A DNA stretch of 64,000 nucleotides from Clostridia bacterium (GCA_009929735.1 RZZU01000003.1:60179-124178); one strand, 5' to 3'. Counted from the first letter of the stretch, positions 17,264 through 25,694 are shown. A program made the numbers and translations. Notes: generated by a model from the letters alone, not told the origin.

Positions 17264-17848
17264 TTATATTAAGCGAATGAGGGCAATGAAAATTAGAATA
17301 CCGCCCGATAGCGTCGTCCATAGATTTTCCCGAACCTTGGCAGAGGTGGTAAGTTTTTTGCCCAAAAAAGCACCAAGGGCAAGGAAGAGAATTTGAAAAA
17401 TTGCGGAAAACAGAGGGAGTTTGCCGATTTCCATGCCTGAGGCTGCGGCGCTGACACCAACGCCCAGTGAGTCCAGAGAAAGAATAAATCCAAGCAGGAG
17501 GGTTTCCTTGGGGTCTAATGTGTGGGATGCGTCTTTATCGCAAACGGAGGGCTGATGAACCGATGCCAAGGGTGATGGCGGCTCTTTTGCCTTCCGAAAG
17601 CCTTGTAAGCAAAGCCATAGACCAAATAGAAGTAAAAAGCAGGCTGCTAAGGTCTCGCCAGCGGCGGAGGGAACAAGCAGTGCAAGCCAGCGACCTACTA
17701 AAATAAAAACTTCCATCATTAAAAAAGTTTCCAATGCTAATAAAAATTTGGATGCGGTTGGGAAAGTGATGCGACGCAATCCGTAAGAGATGCCAATACC
17801 TAAAGCGTCTATACTGAGGGAAAAGGCAAGCAGCAAACAAAAAACCAT
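17264..17848 (-). CDS. ytaF: YtaF/MntP-like membrane protein
   Basis: The 194-aa protein has about six membrane spans and two related halves, each opening with the family signature: LAFSLSIDALGIGISYGLR at the N-terminus and LLGFILSLDSLGVGVSAA in the second half. The paired Asp residues in SIDAL and SLDSL match the MntP/YtaF family. MntP exports Mn2+, and YtaF is a sporulation-associated membrane protein of Firmicutes; the length and central hydrophilic loop fit YtaF better. The start ATG at 17848 follows AGGAGGTG at a good distance; the frame is open further upstream without support. It is divergent from the Ca2+-ATPase gene by 112 bp, which hints at a shared cation theme. Confidence 0.85.
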   Translation of the reverse strand: MVFCLLLAFSLSIDALGIGISYGLRRITFPTASKFLLALETFLMMEVFILVGRWLALLVPSAAGETLAACFLLLFGLWLCLQGFRKAKEPPSPLASVHQPSVCDKDASHTLDPKETLLLGFILSLDSLGVGVSAAASGMEIGKLPLFSAIFQILFLALGAFLGKKLTTSAKVRENLWTTLSGGILIFIALIRLI

Positions 17849-17960
17849 ATGGAAACACCTCCTGATTTCATAGTATGCAGGAGGAATTTTTTTGGGCATG
17901 ACCTCATAAATATGAAAAAGAGGACAAACTGATAAAAAAACAAAGGACGGGTGTGAGAAT

Positions 17961-20618
17961 ATGGATTGGTGGAATCAAGAGCCGAAAGAAGTAGGTCAGT
18001 TTTTGGGGACTTCCTTGGGAAATGGACTTTCCATAGAGGAGGCGAAAAAAAGATTAGCAGAGAACGGGAAAAATCTCCTTCGGCAAGAAGGAGCTAATGA
18101 CGGGGTCATCAAAAGGTTTTTTGCCCAGTTTAACGACTTTATGGTGATGCTGTTATTAGTGGCAGCTGTCGTTTCCTTCGCAGTATCCTATCTGAATGGG
18201 GAAAAGGACTTTATCGACTCTATCATTATTATTGCAATTGTTGTGCTGAATGCGCTTTTGGGGGTCATACAAGAAAGCAAGGCACAAAAAGCTTTAGAGG
18301 CACTGAAAAAAATGTCGGCGCCGAAGGCTGTTGTTTTTAGAGGCGGAAAGCGTACTGAGATTCCTGCGGAAGAGGTAGTGGCAGGGGATATGATGCTGCT
18401 TGAAACAGGGGGATACATATGTGCCGATGGACGAGTAGTGGAAAGCCGTGGCTTAAAAACTGAGGAAAGCGCAATTACGGGGGAATCTTTGGCGGTTGAA
18501 AAGGAAACAAAGGTCTTTCCAAAGGAAACGAGTTTGGGTGATCGGAAAAACATGGTGCTTTCGGGTAGCTTTGTACTGGGCGGAAGCGGACGGGCGATTG
18601 CCGTTGCAACAGGGATGAACACGGAAATTGGGCGTATCGCCAACCTTTTGGCGGAACAGGAGGACCAGGAAACGCCTTTGCAGAAAAAGCTTGGACAAAC
18701 AGGGAAAACCCTTGGAATAGGGGCGTTGATTATTTGTGGAATTATTTTTTTAATGGGGCTTTTGCGCCATGAGCCTCCCTTTAGTATGTTTATGACCTCT
18801 GTCAGCTTGGCGGTTGCCGCAATTCCGGAAGGTTTACCTGCCATTGTTACCATTGTGTTGGCTATCGGGATGCAAAGAATGTCGAAGAAAAACACAATTA
18901 TTCGCCGTTTGCCTGCTGTGGAAACCTTGGGCAGTGCGGCGGTTATCTGCTCCGACAAAACAGGGACGTTAACGCAGAATAAAATGAAGGTTGTGAAAAT
19001 TTCTGATTACGGAACAAAAAGGGATGATGAAAAAAGGCGGTTAATTCTGACGTTGTTTGCCCTCTGCAATGATTGCCGCAGGGAAAAAGGGAAGCTTATG
19101 GGAGAACCAACCGAACGTGCATTGGCCGAGGCGGCGGAAGAAGGCGGTGTTAAGCTTGAGGATGCGCAGGCGGAGATGCCGAGAGTGGAGGAGATTCCTT
19201 TTTCCTCTGAACGCAAAATGATGACAACGCTACATACCTTGGATGACGGCACATGGATGACAGTTACCAAGGGTGCGCCTGATATTTTGTTTGAACGCTG
19301 CACGAAATGCTTAGAAGGACATACGCAGGTGCATTTTGACGGCAATAAAAAAAGCAAAGCACGAATGCAAAACGGAGAAATGGCGGCTGGCGCATTAAGA
19401 GTGATGGCGGTTGCTTTTCGAGAATGGCAGGAAAAGCCCGATTTGTCAAAAGCGGACAAGGTTGAGCGGGACATGGTTTTTGCGGGTATGGCAGGGATGA
19501 TTGACCCACCCAGACCTGAAGCGGCAGGGGCGGTGGCACTTTGCAAGAAGGCAGGAATTCGCCCGGTTATGATTACAGGGGATCATGTGCTTACGGCACA
19601 GGCGATTGCTGCGCAGCTTGGCATTTACGAAAAAGGTGACATTTGCATTACGGGGCAGGAAATAAGCAAGCTCTCTGATGAGGAATTAGAGGAAGCTGCT
19701 GCCCATTGTACAGTGTTTGCAAGGGTTGCGCCAGAGCATAAGGTGCGTATTGTAAAGGCATACCAAAAGGACGGCAGTGTCGTTGCCATGACGGGGGACG
19801 GTGTGAATGATGCACCGGCTTTAAAGGCGGCGGATATTGGCTGTGCCATGGGGAAAAGTGGGACGGAGGTGGCAAAGGGTGCCGCCGATATGATTTTGGC
19901 GGACGACAATTTTGCTACCATTGTAGAAGCAGTACGGGAAGGCCGGGGCATTTATGATAATATCCGCAAAGCGGTGCATTTTCTCTTATCCAGCAATATT
20001 GGGGAAATCATCACGATTTTTGCGGCAATGTGCTTTGGCTGGGCAACCCCTCTGCTGCCGATTCAGCTATTATGGGTCAATCTGGTGACGGATTCCCTGC
20101 CTGCGATTGCCTTGGGTATGGACCCTGTGGAAGAGGATTGTATGGAACGACCGCCCAGAGAACGGGAAAGCACGTTATTTGGGGGCGGCTTGGGCAGCAA
20201 AATTATGGTGGAAGGCATGATGATTGGTATGCTGGCACTATTGGCCTTTGCGATTGGGCATATCTATTTTGACGAAGAAAAAATGTATGTCACAGGAAGG
20301 ACGATGGCATTTGCGGTGCTTTCCTTATCTCAGCTGATCCACGCTTTTAATATGCGCTCAGAGCATTCGTTATTATCCATTCGACCTTTTGGGAATGTTT
20401 GGCTGGTAGGGGCATTGATTGTGGGGACAATGCTTCAGGCAGGGGTAATTATGATTCAGCCTTTAGCAACAGTGTTTAAGGTTATGCCTTTAGGCGTTAC
20501 AGAGTGGCTGATTGTTGCCGCTTTGGCTTGCCTGCCGCTGCCCATTGTGGAGCTGGAAAAATGGAAGGACAGGGCATTAGATCGCAAAAAAAGGAAAAAG
20601 GAAGTTGCCTTAGTATAA
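17961..20618 (+). CDS. P-type calcium-transporting ATPase (P2 type)
   Basis: The 885-aa protein is a P-type cation ATPase of the SERCA/PMCA class, exporting Ca2+ (possibly Mn2+) across the cell membrane. Visible landmarks are the TGES actuator loop, the calcium-site helix PEGLPAIVTIVLAIGMQRM, and the phosphorylation motif SDKTGTLTQN with Asp at residue 332. Further on are the hinge MTGDGVNDAPALKAADIG and the helix-6 site NLVTDSLPAIALGMDP. The N-terminal cation-ATPase domain (WWNQEPKEVGQFLG...) is present. The PEGLP and N-D residues fit Ca2+ selectivity. It is followed by a hairpin and the repeat-rich gap. Confidence 0.93.
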   Translation: MDWWNQEPKEVGQFLGTSLGNGLSIEEAKKRLAENGKNLLRQEGANDGVIKRFFAQFNDFMVMLLLVAAVVSFAVSYLNGEKDFIDSIIIIAIVVLNALLGVIQESKAQKALEALKKMSAPKAVVFRGGKRTEIPAEEVVAGDMMLLETGGYICADGRVVESRGLKTEESAITGESLAVEKETKVFPKETSLGDRKNMVLSGSFVLGGSGRAIAVATGMNTEIGRIANLLAEQEDQETPLQKKLGQTGKTLGIGALIICGIIFLMGLLRHEPPFSMFMTSVSLAVAAIPEGLPAIVTIVLAIGMQRMSKKNTIIRRLPAVETLGSAAVICSDKTGTLTQNKMKVVKISDYGTKRDDEKRRLILTLFALCNDCRREKGKLMGEPTERALAEAAEEGGVKLEDAQAEMPRVEEIPFSSERKMMTTLHTLDDGTWMTVTKGAPDILFERCTKCLEGHTQVHFDGNKKSKARMQNGEMAAGALRVMAVAFREWQEKPDLSKADKVERDMVFAGMAGMIDPPRPEAAGAVALCKKAGIRPVMITGDHVLTAQAIAAQLGIYEKGDICITGQEISKLSDEELEEAAAHCTVFARVAPEHKVRIVKAYQKDGSVVAMTGDGVNDAPALKAADIGCAMGKSGTEVAKGAADMILADDNFATIVEAVREGRGIYDNIRKAVHFLLSSNIGEIITIFAAMCFGWATPLLPIQLLWVNLVTDSLPAIALGMDPVEEDCMERPPRERESTLFGGGLGSKIMVEGMMIGMLALLAFAIGHIYFDEEKMYVTGRTMAFAVLSLSQLIHAFNMRSEHSLLSIRPFGNVWLVGALIVGTMLQAGVIMIQPLATVFKVMPLGVTEWLIVAALACLPLPIVELEKWKDRALDRKKRKKEVALV

Positions 20619-20648
20619 TCTCTCCTTGAAGAAAAAATAGAATCACAG

Positions 20649-20676
20649 CAGGCTTGGGGATTAGACCTCAAGCCTG
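20649..20676 (+). repeat. Hairpin repeat, first copy
   Basis: An 11-bp stem (20649-20659 with 20666-20676, one G-U) with loop ATTAGA. The core GCTTGGGGATTAGACCTCAA recurs at 20976 with small changes. It lacks a long T run, so it is a weak terminator at best. Confidence 0.6.
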
Positions 20677-20904
20677 TTAGATTGTGGAAAAACCTTGGGC
20701 ACCGCCCAAACCCGCTTGCTTTTTGTAAAAAGCAAGACCAAAAACTTATGTACGAACTGTATTTTAATGTGGTTTGTAATGGGTACGGATGCAATGGCAA
20801 AGAAGTGCCATCTGTAAGAAGAACAGCTTTGCGGCGCAAAGTGCTGACCACTCACTACCCAAGATAGGGCAGACAGCGAAGCTGGCTTTTACGGAGCAAA
20901 AGTG

Positions 20905-20964
20905 ATGACCTGAAACCCTTGTGCGTGTTTGAGGGCAAGGCCCTCAAGGTTTTGATTTTATCGA
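20905..20964 (+). repeat. Dispersed repeat, copy B (plus orientation)
   Basis: Inverted partner of 16689-16744. Inside is a small hairpin, TTGAGGGC/GCCCTCAA, at 20929-20946, which is shared in weaker form by copy A. Confidence 0.65.
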
Positions 20965-20975
20965 CACCCTGGCGG

Positions 20976-21007
20976 GCTTGGGAATAAGACCTCAAGCGTG
21001 TTTTTTT
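20976..21007 (+). terminator. Terminator-like second hairpin copy
   Basis: GCTTGGG (20976-20982) pairs with CTCAAGC (20991-20997, one G-U) and is followed by eight T. It is the near-repeat of the hairpin at 20649 and would end any transcript from the ATPase side. Confidence 0.7.
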
Positions 21008-21106
21008 ATATTGATAGAAAAAGAGGATGCAAGAAAAGCAGATTGAAAAAATGATGAAAGGTATTCTTTGAACCTAAAATTAAGGATTTAAGCTTTGCTG
21101 TATCTG

Positions 21107-21135
21107 TTGTTTCTCCCAAGTGGATTTGATATAAT
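21107..21135 (+). promoter_or_regulatory. Promoter of the alpha-oxoamine synthase gene
   Basis: TTGTTT (21107-21112) and TATAAT (21130-21135) with 17-bp spacing, 80 bp before the start codon. Confidence 0.65.
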
Positions 21136-21214
21136 GAAACAAAGTCTTTTCCTGTGCCAAAGGGCAAGGCTGAACGACAGTATTTACAAATGCCAAAAGA
21201 AGAGGAGAGAGTAT

Positions 21215-22327
21215 ATGTACAGAACTGTTTACAGTCCCCAAGGGGCACGCATTAATTTGGATGGGCGGGAAGTAGTAAATATGGCCTCCAACAATTATTT
21301 GGGTCTTGCCAGCCATCCCCAGGTAATACAGGCGGCAAAGGTGGCTTTGGATCAATACGGGGTTGGCCCTACCGCCAGCCGAAATATTGTGGGAAACTTC
21401 CCGGTTCATGATGAATTGGAGAAGGCATTGGCACGGTTTAAAGATGTGGAGGCTACGCTTGTTTTTAATTGTGGGGTATCGGCAAATACAGGAGTCATCC
21501 CTTTTTTGGTGGGCAAGGGAGATGTCATTTACAGCGATGCGCTGAATCATGGCAGTATTATTGACGGCTGTCGTCTTTCTGGTGCACAAATTAAGGTGTA
21601 TCGTCACAAGGATATGCAATCCTTGGAGGAAATTTTAAAGGAGTCTGTGGCAGGCAAAAGGCTCGTTGTAACAGACGGTGTGTTTAGTATGGATGGGGAT
21701 TTGGCGCCGCTTCCCGAAATTGCTGATTTGGCGGAGAAGTACGGGGCTATGCTCATGGTAGACGATGCCCACGGCGATGGCGTGATGGGGCCAATGGGCA
21801 GAGGTACCGTTGATCATTTTGGACTGCGCAGTCGTGTTTATGTGGAAACAGGCTCTTTATCCAAGGCGTTTGGTTCTGCGGGTGGCTTTGTGGCAGGTTC
21901 GAAGGAGCTGATTGAGGCTTTGCGCCCCAAGGCAAGAAGTTTTATTTTTACGGCGTCCCCTATGGCTCCCTGCCTTGCGGCGGCGGCATTAAAGGTCATT
22001 GAGATGATTTCTGAGGATGCGTCTTATGTGAAAAAATTATGGGAAAACAGAGAATACTTTGCAAAGCGCATTACAGATTTAGGCTTGAATATCGGAACCT
22101 CGGTTACGCCTGTTATCCCTGTCATTGTTGGGGACGAGGCGTTGGCACTAAGAATGAGCCAAGATTTATTTGAAAAGGGGATTTTTGCCCAGGCAATTCA
22201 ATTCCCCATGGTTCCAAAGGGTGCCGCACGATTAAGAGTAATCCTTTCGGCAGGACATACCAAGGAAGATTTGGATTTGGCGGCAGAAGCCATCGAAGAA
22301 AGTGCAAAGGCAATGGGGATGATTTAA
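21215..22327 (+). CDS. Alpha-oxoamine synthase (glycine C-acetyltransferase / 8-amino-7-oxononanoate synthase family)
   Basis: This PLP enzyme family condenses an amino acid with an acyl-CoA: KBL makes 2-amino-3-ketobutyrate from glycine, and BioF makes the biotin precursor from alanine. Landmarks are NMASNNYLGLASHP, YGVGPTASRNIVG, the PLP-stacking region SDALNHGSIIDG, DDAHGDGVMG, and the PLP lysine in GSLSKAFGS at residue 217. Length is 370 aa, 20-25 shorter than KBL because the usual N-terminal helix is missing; upstream in-frame sequence does not look like it. GAGGAGAG spaces to ATG 21215. No bio or tdh genes are adjacent, so substrate cannot be decided. Confidence 0.85.
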   Translation: MYRTVYSPQGARINLDGREVVNMASNNYLGLASHPQVIQAAKVALDQYGVGPTASRNIVGNFPVHDELEKALARFKDVEATLVFNCGVSANTGVIPFLVGKGDVIYSDALNHGSIIDGCRLSGAQIKVYRHKDMQSLEEILKESVAGKRLVVTDGVFSMDGDLAPLPEIADLAEKYGAMLMVDDAHGDGVMGPMGRGTVDHFGLRSRVYVETGSLSKAFGSAGGFVAGSKELIEALRPKARSFIFTASPMAPCLAAAALKVIEMISEDASYVKKLWENREYFAKRITDLGLNIGTSVTPVIPVIVGDEALALRMSQDLFEKGIFAQAIQFPMVPKGAARLRVILSAGHTKEDLDLAAEAIEESAKAMGMI

Positions 22328-22524
22328 CGCAAAATGTTGAAAATCCATATTGTGGGAAAGATTCAAGGAAATAAGAGGACTTTTTTCAAAAATTTTTCGC
22401 TTGAGGATATGTTCTAAGGGATATTCATAACAATACTGTTTTCGCTGAAAAATTTCTGTACAAGTGTTTTTGGCATGAAAATGCACGCTGTTGGAAATAC
22501 TGAAGGAAAAGGAGGCGAAAAAAA

Positions 22525-22815
22525 ATGGTAAGTGACGGATTGTTTGAACTGCTGGAAAAAGCAAAAAAAGACAGTGCTCTGCGTAAAAAAATATTGGAAA
22601 CAAGAGAAGCCAAGGATCCGGAGCTGGCACTTTGCGAGCTTGCTACAGAATTAGGCTGCGCAGTAACCGTAGGTGAAATTTTTGAACAAGGTGAAAGATT
22701 TTTATCCGATATGAAGAAGGGGCGTCTTGGCGTTACAGAACCCAATAAAGAATGGGGAGACACCTATGAACAGTTTTTTGCATCAATAGAAGTGTTGGAA
22801 AAGAAAAAAAATTAA
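22525..22815 (+). CDS. Small Nif11-like protein
   Basis: The 96-aa protein has a good ribosome site (AAGGAGG) before ATG. Its first half (LFELLEKAKKDSALRKKILE, then ELATELGCAVTVGEIFEQGE) resembles the helical Nif11 domain found in small proteins and in leader peptides of some RiPP precursors. There is no GG cleavage motif and no Cys/Ser/Thr-rich core, and no modifying enzyme is nearby, so a RiPP role is not supported. The C-terminal part is charged. It lies 197 bp after the oxoamine synthase gene and ends in a strong hairpin. Confidence 0.6.
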   Translation: MVSDGLFELLEKAKKDSALRKKILETREAKDPELALCELATELGCAVTVGEIFEQGERFLSDMKKGRLGVTEPNKEWGDTYEQFFASIEVLEKKKN

Positions 22816-22829
22816 ATTTTAAAAAAAAA

Positions 22830-22879
22830 CACCCCATTTGACATGACTCATTTTAAGCATTCAAAAGGGGTGCTTTTTT
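22830..22879. terminator. Rho-independent terminator after the Nif11-like gene
   Basis: CACCCC (22830-22835) pairs with GGGGTG (22867-22872), continued after one mismatch by a 5-bp stem; T7 follows and A9 precedes, so it could act in both directions. Confidence 0.75.
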
Positions 22880-23087
22880 AAAACAGAGAAAAGGACATAT
22901 TTTTTGTTTAAAATTTGTAATGATAAAATTAATTTTTGTGATGGCTTGCAGACAAATATTTTTTTCAGAGAAAATGAATGGTTTACTATTGCATTGTAAA
23001 AAAACAGATTTGAAAGAGGCTCTAAATTTGACAAAATGGGACATAATTTTCGCTTTCATGGATGCGGCATTTTTGTTTTTTCCCACA

Positions 23088-23116
23088 TTGACAGCGAGGA
23101 GGCTAGATGATAACAT
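23088..23116 (+). promoter_or_regulatory. Promoter of the PocR-domain gene
   Basis: TTGACA (23088-23093) and TAACAT (23111-23116) with 17-bp spacing, about 98 bp before the start codon. Confidence 0.6.
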
Positions 23117-23213
23117 TAAAATAGATAATCAAAACGATAATCAAAAAGAGAATGAATATAAAAATTGTGAAACTGTAAGGAATGGAAATGCTTTTTATTA
23201 GGGGGATTGGGTT

Positions 23214-24248
23214 ATGATAGAGGTAAACAACGGGTTGATTAATTTGGATAAGCTGGAAGTGACAGATATTATTGATGGAAATATTTTGCAGAATTTTTTG
23301 GATAATTTTGCGTTAGGTATGAATTGTGCGGCAGTTGCGGTAGACCGGGACGGGGAAGAAATTACATCCCCAAGTCATTATCGTGAATTTTGCAGTAATT
23401 ACATACATATGTCTTCAATTGGTGACAGAAGATGTGCGACCTGCCATAATGAAATGGGCGTGAAGGCAATGAAAACGGGGAAACCGTATATCGGTTCCTG
23501 TCATGCAAACCTATTGGATTTTGCCTGTCCAATTGTTGTCAGAGGGCGTCATTTAGGAACGGTGTTGGGGGGGCAGATTTTAGATTCCCAACCACGTGAA
23601 GAGGTAATTAGAAAAACTGCAAGAGAATTAAACCTTAACCCAGATGAATTATGGGATAAGGCACACCAGATCGATGTCGTTCCAATGAAAAATATTCAGG
23701 CGGCGGCAGAAGTTTTAAATATCGTAGTAAATACCTTGGCAGAAAATGGATACAACAGATTGGAAATAGAGGTATTATCCAAAGGGCTGGCAGATAACTT
23801 TGTTCAGATTTCTAATACAATTGAAACCCTAACTGCATCTGCACAGGAGCTATCCGCAAGCCAAAATGAGCTGTCTGCAAGAATTACGGAAGTGAGCAAC
23901 GTAACCCGAGAGGTTTCTGACGTACTGAAGGCTATTTCAAAAATAATAAGCCAAACAAAGCTACTGGGCTTAAATGCTTCTATTGAGGCTGCCAGATTAG
24001 GCAATGATGGCAAAACCTTTGCAGTAGTTGCAAAAGAAATTCATAACCTTTCTGAAAGCTCAAATGAAACGGTTATAAAAATTGATGTATTAAACGGATT
24101 AATCAGAGAAAAGATAGATTATACCATTCAGGATGCCAATGTGAGTCTGCAAAGCACAGAACGTCAGAGTGAGGCTATGGTGAATTTACAGAAGATGGTA
24201 AACAACTCTGTGGTGATTGCAAAAACTTTAAAAGAATTGTTCATCTGA
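23214..24248 (+). CDS. Soluble PocR-domain protein with chemoreceptor-like signalling domain
   Basis: The 344-aa protein has an N-terminal PocR sensory domain (about residues 20-175). It carries the Cys-rich part RRCATCHNEMGVKAM and GSCHANLLDFACPIVVRGRHLG; PocR domains are proposed to bind small hydrocarbon or metabolite ligands. The C-terminal part is a short methyl-accepting-type helical hairpin containing LLGLNASIEAARLGNDGKTF and VAKEIHNLSE, the tip that contacts CheA/CheW. No membrane span is present, so it is a cytoplasmic receptor. The signalling arm is short compared with full chemoreceptors. No che genes are nearby. GGGGGATT precedes ATG. Confidence 0.85.
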   Translation: MIEVNNGLINLDKLEVTDIIDGNILQNFLDNFALGMNCAAVAVDRDGEEITSPSHYREFCSNYIHMSSIGDRRCATCHNEMGVKAMKTGKPYIGSCHANLLDFACPIVVRGRHLGTVLGGQILDSQPREEVIRKTARELNLNPDELWDKAHQIDVVPMKNIQAAAEVLNIVVNTLAENGYNRLEIEVLSKGLADNFVQISNTIETLTASAQELSASQNELSARITEVSNVTREVSDVLKAISKIISQTKLLGLNASIEAARLGNDGKTFAVVAKEIHNLSESSNETVIKIDVLNGLIREKIDYTIQDANVSLQSTERQSEAMVNLQKMVNNSVVIAKTLKELFI

Positions 24249-24318
24249 TTTATAATAAAGAGGAATCAGTTTGAAAGATAGAGGAAAATAAACAAGTATT
24301 GCATACAGAAGAAATGAT

Positions 24319-24353
24319 ACCACCGGGCCTTTTCATAGGGCTCGGTGGTTTTA
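24319..24353 (+). terminator. Terminator after the PocR gene
   Basis: A 10-bp GC-rich stem (CCACCGGGCC at 24320-24329 with the complement ending at 24348) followed by TTTT. Confidence 0.7.
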
Positions 24354-24532
24354 TGAGTTTAAAGATGAATACTGAAAAATCGCAAGAGATGAAGGGAAAA
24401 CCCTCATTGTAAAGCAGACCATAAGCAGTATTCGTGCTGCCTATGAGCGTTGACAAACCTTGGGCAGGGTTTTGAAATTGTATTCAGTCTGAAGCAGGAT
24501 TAGAGGCGTTTTTTGGGGAATCAATTCTGAAA

Positions 24533-24563
24533 ACAAAAAAACAGGCAAGGTGTGCCTTGCCTG
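24533..24563 (-). terminator. Terminator after trmL
   Basis: CAGGCAAGG (24542-24550) pairs with CCTTGCCTG (24555-24563) around a TGTG loop; on the minus strand it is followed by a T run. Confidence 0.85.
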
Positions 24564-24587
24564 CGAGATAACGGTAGGTGCGGTTTT

Positions 24588-25076
24588 TTACCAAGTGTGG
24601 TGATGCAGTTGTCCTTCGGTTAGCATGGAGGGGAACCCCTGCTGTCGCAAGGCTTCATAAATGACAATTGCGACGGAGTTGGATAAATTTAAGCTTCTTG
24701 CGGCCTCCAGCATAGGAATACGAATGGTAGTTGCTTCGTAAGCCATAAGAATTTCTTCGGGAATTCCTGCGCTTTCCCGCCCGAACATCATGTAGTCGTT
24801 TTCTTCAAAGGCTACATCAGAATAGATATGCCTTGCCTTTGTGGTTGCCATCCAAAGGCGAATTCCTTGGTTTTTTTCCACAAAATCCTGAAAATTTTCA
24901 TAATATCGAATATCAAGAAGATTCCAATAATCTAAACCTGCTCTTTTTAAATATTTATCATCAACCGAGAAACCCAAGGGTTTAATTAAGTGCAAAACGG
25001 AATTGGTAACTGCACAGGTTCTTGCAATATTTCCGGCATTTTGGGGTATTTCGGGCTCTAAAAGTACGATATGCAT
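24588..25076 (-). CDS. trmL: tRNA (cytidine/uridine-2'-O)-methyltransferase TrmL
   Basis: TrmL methylates the 2'-O of the wobble base in tRNA-Leu using S-adenosylmethionine. The 162-aa protein is a minimal SPOUT enzyme: LEPEIPQNAGNIARTCAVT at the start, MMFGRESAGIPEEIL in the middle and IPMLEAARSLNLSNSVAIVI in the C-terminal knot. The frame is open further upstream, but GGAGG spaces correctly to ATG at 25076. It is divergent from perR. Confidence 0.93.
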   Translation of the reverse strand: MHIVLLEPEIPQNAGNIARTCAVTNSVLHLIKPLGFSVDDKYLKRAGLDYWNLLDIRYYENFQDFVEKNQGIRLWMATTKARHIYSDVAFEENDYMMFGRESAGIPEEILMAYEATTIRIPMLEAARSLNLSNSVAIVIYEALRQQGFPSMLTEGQLHHHTW

Positions 25077-25177
25077 ACTGCGTTCCTCCTTTAAACTTAT
25101 GATTAAATTGTAGCATAAAGGAAAGCGTAAAACAATACACATGAAGCATAGGTTTTACAGATAGGAAAATTTCCCTA

Positions 25178-25206
25178 TTGACTAATTCCTTCTTGTGCAT
25201 TATTAT
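25178..25206 (+). promoter_or_regulatory. Promoter of the perR-like gene
   Basis: TTGACT (25178-25183) and TATTAT (25201-25206) with 17-bp spacing, followed by AT-rich sequence in which an autoregulatory Per/Fur box could lie. No perfect box was seen. Confidence 0.65.
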
Positions 25207-25240
25207 TAAATAAAAATAGTTATCGATTAGGGGAATCATT

Positions 25241-25666
25241 ATGAAAGAGACTGCTCAAATTTTAAGAGAAAAAGGTTTAAAGGTAACACCGCAGCGCATT
25301 GCCGTATATAATATGCTTTTAAATACCATAGAGCATCCCAATGCGGAAACCATTTATAAAGCGTTAGAGCCTACAAATCCAACGATGAGCTTGGCGACGG
25401 TTTATAAAACCTTAGACTACTTTAAGCAGCTCGGCTTAGTTCAGGAGCTGAATGTTGGTGAGGGAAGCTCTCGCTATGATGCTGTTGTAAAATGCCATCC
25501 CCATACGGTTTGTATGCAATGCGGAAAAGTTCAGGATTTATATCTGGATGAATTGACGGAGATCCATAAAAAAGTGGAAGAAGAATTGGATTTTGAAGTG
25601 AATTGTGAACAGCTGATTCTTTATGGAATATGCGGGAAATGCCGAAATAAAAACAAAGAGGGTTAA
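25241..25666 (+). CDS. perR: PerR-type Fur family regulator
   Basis: This metal-dependent repressor of the Fur family is most like the peroxide sensor PerR. The 141-aa protein has the winged helix (VTPQRIAVYNMLL, MSLATVYKTLDYF). Candidate regulatory metal ligands fit the PerR set: His32, Asp80, His86, His88 and Asp99 or Asp103. Two CxxC pairs, Cys91/Cys94 and Cys131/Cys134, form the structural zinc site. In PerR, iron-catalysed oxidation of the His ligands releases DNA. No peroxide-defence gene is adjacent, so the specific subtype is an inference from residues. The gene is monocistronic, with a terminator that includes the stop codon. Confidence 0.85.
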   Translation: MKETAQILREKGLKVTPQRIAVYNMLLNTIEHPNAETIYKALEPTNPTMSLATVYKTLDYFKQLGLVQELNVGEGSSRYDAVVKCHPHTVCMQCGKVQDLYLDELTEIHKKVEEELDFEVNCEQLILYGICGKCRNKNKEG

Positions 25667-25694
25667 TCCGAGGGGATTAACCCTCTTTGTTTTG
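25654..25694 (+). terminator. Terminator overlapping the perR stop
   Basis: A perfect 16-bp stem (25654-25669 with 25674-25689) around a GAGG loop. The TAA stop of perR lies inside the left arm. T-rich sequence follows. Confidence 0.85.

Larger units (their letters stand above)
20619..21214. other. Repeat-rich non-coding stretch after the ATPase gene
   Basis: No supported gene. It holds two related hairpins (20649-20676 and 20976-20997) as direct repeats about 325 bp apart, dispersed repeat copy B, a terminator, and the promoter of the next gene. The intervening sequence has several small hairpins such as GCTTGCTTTTTGTAAAAAGC. Confidence 0.6.
22816..23213. other. Intergenic region before the PocR gene
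   Basis: It holds a terminator at 22830-22879 and a promoter at 23088-23116. An open frame at 22920-23201 has no ribosome site and spans the promoter, so I do not call it. Confidence 0.55.
24249..24587. other. Intergenic region between convergent PocR and trmL genes
   Basis: It contains a terminator for each flanking gene (24319-24353 plus, 24533-24563 minus) and about 180 bp of unexplained sequence between them, with no supported gene. Confidence 0.6.

Noticed and set aside
22920..23201. Open frame of 93 codons before the PocR gene
   Set aside because: No ribosome site, low-complexity C-terminus, and it spans the likely promoter at 23088-23116.
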